DNA of 39,194 nucleotides, from assembly GCF_002127585.1 (NCBI RefSeq), contig NZ_NEGZ01000018.1, forward strand, positions 41,326 through 80,519, given 5' to 3'. Source of the DNA: Janthinobacterium sp. GW458P (GTDB taxonomy: Bacteria; Pseudomonadota; Gammaproteobacteria; Burkholderiales; Burkholderiaceae_D). Shown in pieces: positions 35,319 through 39,194 of this stretch (the stretch's first letter is position 1; each line of letters opens with the position of its first letter). The position numbers were made by a program, and so were the translations under genes. The notes below the pieces were generated by a model. The model saw nothing but the letters and a program-made list of their open reading frames with translations, was not told the DNA's origin and did no database searches.

Positions 35319-36689
35319 TTATACGTGCAGTAAGAGATGCTCGCGCTCCCACGGACTGATGACGGTCATGAATTCCTGGTGCTCGAGGTCCTTGATGGCC
35401 GCATACACGTCGATGAAGCGCTCGCCCAGCACCGTGCGCAGCTTGTCTTCCGCGCGCAGCAGTTGCAGGGCCTCGGGCAAGCCTTGCGGCAGCTCGAACT
35501 TCATGTCGTAGGCACTGCCCACCATCATCGGCGTCGCTTCCAGCTGCTCCGTCATGCCCAGGTAGCCGCAGGCCAGGGTGACGGCCAGCGCCAGGTAGGG
35601 ATTCGCGTCGGCGCCGATGATGCGGTTTTCCACGCGCCTGTCCTGCACGCCCGACTCGGGCACGCGGAAGCCCACCGTGCGGTTGTCCAGGCCCCACTGG
35701 ATGTTGATCGGCGCTGCCGTGTGGCGCACGATGCGACGGTAGGAATTCACGTAGGGCGCGACGATGGCCATGGCCGACGGCATGTAGCGCTGCAGGCCCG
35801 CGATGTAATGCTTGAAGATGGGCGCGGCCGAACCGTCCTCGTTGCTGAAGATGTTCAGGCCCGTCTTCGCATCCGTCACGCTCTGGTGCACGTGCATGGC
35901 GGAACCCGGTTCGCCCGCCATGGGCTTAGCCATGAAGGTGGCGTACATATCGTGTTTTAACGCCGCTTCGCGCAGGGTGCGCTTGAAGAAGAAGACCTTG
36001 TCGGCCAGGCCCAGCGGATCGCCGTGCAGGAAGTTGATTTCCATCTGCCCCGCGCCGATTTCGTGGATCAGGGTATCGACGTCAAGGTTCATCAGTTCGC
36101 AGTAATCGTAGATATCCTCGAACAGGGGATCGAACTCGTTGACGGCGTCGATGCTGTACACCTGGCGGCTCGTCTCGGCCCGGCCGCTGCGGCCAATGGG
36201 CGGTTTCAATGGCAAGTCGGGGTCCGTGTTCTTCGCCGTCAGGTAGAACTCCAGCTCCGGCGCCACCACGGGTTTCCAGCCCTTGTCCGCATACAGTTTC
36301 AGCACGCGGCGCAGCACGGAGCGGGGGGCGAAATCGACCAGCATGCCGTCGGCGAAATAGCAGTCGTGGATGACTTGCGCGGTGGGATCGGTAGCCCACG
36401 GCACCATGGTGATGGTGGTGGGATCAGCCTTTAAAATCATGTCGCGGTCGGTGCTGGAAATGGCTCGGTCGTAGCCGCCGTCATCGACGGGATAATTGCC
36501 CGTCACCGTCATGCCCAGCACCGCTTCCGGGATGCGCATGCCGCGCTCCTGGGTGAATTTCCCGCGCGGCAGGATCTTCCCCCGCGCCACTCCCGTCAAG
36601 TCGGGCACCAGGCATTCGATTTCCGTGACGCGCTTTTCATTGAGCCACAAATCCATATCCGTATAGGTGAAATTTTCGCGTATTGCCAT
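35319..36689 (-). CDS. puuA: Gamma-glutamylputrescine synthetase (glutamine-synthetase fold)
   Basis: 456 residues with the glutamine synthetase beta-grasp and catalytic domains. Catalytic-site segments: VVAPELEFYL (metal-binding Glu), IGAGQMEINFLHGD, AGEPGSAMHVHQSV (ATP-binding His) and ENRIIGADANPYLALA. The N terminus (DLWLNEKRVTEIECLVPDLTGVARGK) is of the PuuA/SpuI type and not of GlnA. It joins glutamate to putrescine using ATP. The open frame extends to 36719, but the ATG at 36689 has a GAGAGGG Shine-Dalgarno and is preferred. It lies 54 bp after puuD and 10 bp before spuC. Confidence 0.92.
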   Translation of the reverse strand: MAIRENFTYTDMDLWLNEKRVTEIECLVPDLTGVARGKILPRGKFTQERGMRIPEAVLGMTVTGNYPVDDGGYDRAISSTDRDMILKADPTTITMVPWATDPTAQVIHDCYFADGMLVDFAPRSVLRRVLKLYADKGWKPVVAPELEFYLTAKNTDPDLPLKPPIGRSGRAETSRQVYSIDAVNEFDPLFEDIYDYCELMNLDVDTLIHEIGAGQMEINFLHGDPLGLADKVFFFKRTLREAALKHDMYATFMAKPMAGEPGSAMHVHQSVTDAKTGLNIFSNEDGSAAPIFKHYIAGLQRYMPSAMAIVAPYVNSYRRIVRHTAAPINIQWGLDNRTVGFRVPESGVQDRRVENRIIGADANPYLALAVTLACGYLGMTEQLEATPMMVGSAYDMKFELPQGLPEALQLLRAEDKLRTVLGERFIDVYAAIKDLEHQEFMTVISPWEREHLLLHV

Positions 36690-36743
36690 GTTTCCCTCTC
36701 GCTGGTCTTGATCAAACACCGCGTGCTGCGGGCGGTGCGCCTG

Positions 36744-37508
36744 TCATCCTGTCTTCCTGTGCTGTTCCTGGTAATCGCGGCAGGCCTGGCCGAAGCCATC
36801 GAACAGGCGCATCGACTGCGGGTTGTCTTCCACCTGCCATTCCGGGTGCCATTGCACGGCCAGGCTAAAACCGGCGGCGCTGGCCACCGTGTAGGCTTCC
36901 ACCAGGCCGTCGTCGGCCAGGGCATCCACTAGCAAGCCATCGGCCAGCCGGGCGATGCCCTGGCCATGCAGGGAATTGACCATCATCTCGCTCTCGCCGC
37001 CCAGCAGCCGTGACAGCACGCCGTCGGGCATCAGCTTGATGCGGTGCGCGGGCGCGTACTGGCGCTGCAGTGGATCGAGCACGTTCTCGCGGTGATCCAT
37101 CATGCCCGGCACCGCATGCACGGCCTGGTGCAGGCTGCCGCCCAGGGCCACGTTGACTTCCTGGAAGCCGCGGCAGATGGCCAGCAGCGGCAGCTGGCGC
37201 GCCAGCGCAGCGCGGATCAGGGGCAAGGTGGTGGCGTCGCGCGCGGGGTCTTGCGGCAGGTCGGGATGCAGGATGTCTTCGCCATACAGGCGCGCATCGA
37301 CGTTCGAGGCGGAACCGGTCAGCATGACGCCGTCTGCGACCTGCAGCGCCGCTTCCAGGTCCGCAGCCGCGCCCAGGGCGGGCAGCAGCAGCGGCATGCA
37401 GCCGGCGCCGTGCAGCACGGCGTGCAGGTATTTGTCCTGCGCCATGTGCCAGATGTGGCTGCCCAGCTGGCGCTGGCAGGCGGGAACGAGAACGATGGGA
37501 CGGCGCAT
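36744..37508 (-). CDS. puuD: Gamma-glutamyl-gamma-aminobutyrate hydrolase (class I glutamine amidotransferase-like)
   Basis: 254 residues of the peptidase C26 family. The nucleophile is Cys112 in LAICRGFQEVNVALGG, and the catalytic His is in VQWHPEWQ. It begins RRPIVLVPACQRQ as in PuuD/SpuA. It splits gamma-glutamyl-GABA into glutamate and GABA. It is the first gene of the seven-gene minus-strand unit. Upstream are a tandem 10-bp repeat and a 283-bp region shared with the divergent MFS gene; no PuuR gene or recognised operator is present in the window. Confidence 0.9.
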   Translation of the reverse strand: MRRPIVLVPACQRQLGSHIWHMAQDKYLHAVLHGAGCMPLLLPALGAAADLEAALQVADGVMLTGSASNVDARLYGEDILHPDLPQDPARDATTLPLIRAALARQLPLLAICRGFQEVNVALGGSLHQAVHAVPGMMDHRENVLDPLQRQYAPAHRIKLMPDGVLSRLLGGESEMMVNSLHGQGIARLADGLLVDALADDGLVEAYTVASAAGFSLAVQWHPEWQVEDNPQSMRLFDGFGQACRDYQEQHRKTG

Positions 37509-37538
37509 AGAGTGCTACCTCGCTGGCGTGACGATCCA

Positions 37539-37558
37539 ATGACAGCGCATGACAGCGC
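37539..37558. repeat. Tandem 10-bp direct repeat upstream of puuD
   Basis: ATGACAGCGC occurs twice without a gap, 31 bp before the puuD start, in the intergenic region between puuD and the divergent MFS gene. One helical turn apart, the two halves would be on the same face of DNA, which suits a regulator-binding site. This is speculative. Confidence 0.45.
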
Positions 37559-37791
37559 TGCCGCTCGCTTCACTGTACAGCAGAGCCGGAGGCAGCGGCC
37601 ACACCGATGGGCATGGCCAGCAGCGGCGCATATCGCCTACACTACGGCTTTGCAATATTGTCTTTATTAAAATCATCATATGCCCGTCCGGCGCCAAATA
37701 CCAGCGCCGCAGGCAAAGTCCCCCACTTTCCCATGCATCCACACCGTTTTCCAGCCTTCCCGAACACCTCTTTCACCCTGCAGGGGCAGCC

Positions 37792-38937
37792 ATGAAGCAC
37801 ATGCCGTGGCGCGACTTCTTCGCCCTCGTGGTCAGCATCGGCGTGGTCGGCCTGGGCCTCGGCGCCACCATGCCGCTCACCGCCCTGACCCTGCACCAGC
37901 GCGGCGTGGGCACGGACATCATCGGCATGATCACGGCCGTCAGCGCCCTCGGCATCCTGGCCGCCTCGCCGTTCGTCTCGCGCTGGGTGGGGCGTTTCGG
38001 CGCGCGCGCCACCATGCTGGGCGCCGTCTGGGTGGCCTCGCTGGCGACGATCGCCATGCAGTTCACCGACCACCTGCTGGCGTGGAGCGTGCTGCGTTTC
38101 CTGTTCGGCGGCGCCATGGGTGTGCTGTTTACCATCGGCGAGGCGTGGGTCAACCGCCTGGCGCCCGACAATTCGCGCGGTCGCGTGGTGGCCATGTACA
38201 CCACCAGTTTTACGTTTTTCCAGCTGATCGGCCCCGCCCTCGTGGCCCTCTTCAACGACCAGATTTCGTGGAGCTTCGCCGCCTGCGGCCTGCTGTTTCT
38301 GCTGGCCGTGCCGGGCCTGATGCTGATCTCGAACAGCGGCCCGGAAAAGGAGCCGGAAGAACATGGCGTGAAGTGGACCCTGATCCTGCCGCGCATGCCG
38401 ATGATCGTGCTCGGCGCCGCCTTCTTCGCCCTGTTCGACACGCTGGCATTGAGTCTCCTGCCGCTGTACGCGATGGAGCACGGCATCGGCACCGACCTGG
38501 CCCTGCTGTCGGCCACCGTGGTGCTGGTGGGCGACACGGGCCTGCAATTTGCGCTGGGATGGATGGCCGACCGCTTCGGACGCGCCAGGGTGCACGCAGG
38601 CTGCGGCGTGGCCGTCTGCCTGCTGCTGCCGCTGCTGCCGTTCGCCGTCGGCACGCCGTGGCTGTGGTGGACCCTGCTGCTGTTGCTGGGCGCGGCGGCG
38701 GGCGGCATCTACATGCTGGCGCTGGTGGCCTGCGGCGAGCGCTTTACGGGACTGTCGCTGACCAGCGCCAGCGCCATCGTCAACGCCACCTGGGGTGTGA
38801 CCAGCGGCGGCGGACCTCTGCTGACGGGCATCCTGATGCAATCGGCGGGCGTGAACGCCTTGCCGGCCGTGATGTGGGTATGCGCCGCCATTTTCGTCGG
38901 CAGCGCCGTGTGGGAGCGCAGGAAGGGGATCGTGTAA
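37792..38937 (+). CDS. MFS transporter (YcaD-like, substrate unknown)
   Basis: 381 residues, 12 predicted membrane helices. The ATG at 37792 has an AGGGG Shine-Dalgarno 6 bp upstream; the frame is open further, but the added part is not hydrophobic. MFS motif A is degenerate (SRWVGRFGARATML), and the second half has GWMADRFGRARV. It is divergent from the polyamine unit. Related proteins are annotated only as MFS or YcaD-like, and a role in exporting or importing amines is not supported by sequence. Confidence 0.85.
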   Translation: MKHMPWRDFFALVVSIGVVGLGLGATMPLTALTLHQRGVGTDIIGMITAVSALGILAASPFVSRWVGRFGARATMLGAVWVASLATIAMQFTDHLLAWSVLRFLFGGAMGVLFTIGEAWVNRLAPDNSRGRVVAMYTTSFTFFQLIGPALVALFNDQISWSFAACGLLFLLAVPGLMLISNSGPEKEPEEHGVKWTLILPRMPMIVLGAAFFALFDTLALSLLPLYAMEHGIGTDLALLSATVVLVGDTGLQFALGWMADRFGRARVHAGCGVAVCLLLPLLPFAVGTPWLWWTLLLLLGAAAGGIYMLALVACGERFTGLSLTSASAIVNATWGVTSGGGPLLTGILMQSAGVNALPAVMWVCAAIFVGSAVWERRKGIV

Positions 38938-38941
38938 CGCG

Positions 38942-39194
38942 CTACTTCGGTATTTTTTCCAGGCGCTGCCGCAACTCCTCGGCCACCGGATAGTCGGGAT
39001 AGGCTTGCCGGAACGCCGTCCACTCCTCCTGCGCCAGGGTACCCTCGCCCGCCTTGAGCAGGGCCTCGATCTTCATCAGCCACACGGAGGCGTCGAGCTT
39101 TGCCGGCGGCGGCAGCGGCGCGGAGCGGGCCGCCACCGGAGCGGGCATGGCCAGCGCGCGCGGCACCGGCGCCTGACGCTGCAGGCCGGCCTCG
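38942..39194 (-). CDS. C-terminal part of an unidentified protein (runs off right edge)
   Basis: An open minus-strand frame ends at 38942 and stays open to the window edge, so only the last 83 or so residues are visible. A Pro/Ala-rich linker leads to VWLMKIEALLKAGEGTLAQEEWTAFRQAYPDYPV and then EELRQRLEKIPK. Such a helical tail with a YPDYPV motif is seen at the C terminus of anti-sigma-factor-like or zf-HC2 proteins in this family (recollection, unchecked). It is on the opposite strand from the MFS gene, 4 bp from its stop codon. Confidence 0.6.
   Translation of the reverse strand, partial: EAGLQRQAPVPRALAMPAPVAARSAPLPPPAKLDASVWLMKIEALLKAGEGTLAQEEWTAFRQAYPDYPVAEELRQRLEKIPK

Overview
The window looks like a chromosomal segment of a GC-rich betaproteobacterium of the Oxalobacteraceae, probably Janthinobacterium or a close relative such as Massilia or Duganella. 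This rests on the gene neighbourhoods (recA-recX, sucCD, purM next to perM-hda-HAD-pcnB-folK), the codon use and the protein flavour; the genus is an inference. No rRNA, tRNA, CRISPR array, insertion sequence or prophage is visible. Most of the window is ordinary core genome.

Left part (1-8.3 kb): the start of a small membrane protein running off the left edge; a YcgR-like PilZ protein; a type IV pilin behind a good sigma-54 promoter; sucCD with a strong terminator; a DUF2889 protein; a methyltransferase with a regulatory domain; and recA-recX with a LexA box placed between the recA -35 and -10 elements. A stable hairpin separates recA from recX.

Middle (8.3-20.6 kb): a translationally coupled four-gene unit of response regulator, histidine kinase, DUF4212 small subunit and VC_2705-type sodium/solute symporter; a secreted S9 peptidase; a pyrophosphate-type phosphofructokinase; and an IclR regulator divergent from a GMC oxidoreductase and an MHS-family transporter, with a clean palindrome in the shared promoter region.

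Accessory-looking insert (20.6-22.4 kb): two cytoplasmic cell-wall hydrolase genes (a peptidoglycan-binding plus GH19-like lysozyme and a CHAP-like amidase) with an AT-rich, structured leader, enclosed by two terminators that share the same stem sequence. This is the part most unlike its surroundings.

Right part (22.4-39.2 kb): purM, then perM and the overlapping hda-HAD-pcnB-folK run and panB; then a 8.3-kb minus-strand polyamine unit (puuD, puuA, spuC, potG, potH, potI, puuC) that would import putrescine and degrade it through gamma-glutamyl intermediates to GABA. The substrate-binding protein gene(s) that normally sit between spuC and the ATPase are missing, and a hairpin-bearing spacer lies there instead. 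An MFS transporter and the tail of an unidentified gene close the window.

Two copies of a roughly 100-bp intergenic repeat (16424-16537 and 24795-24895) are the clearest structure not explained by genes.
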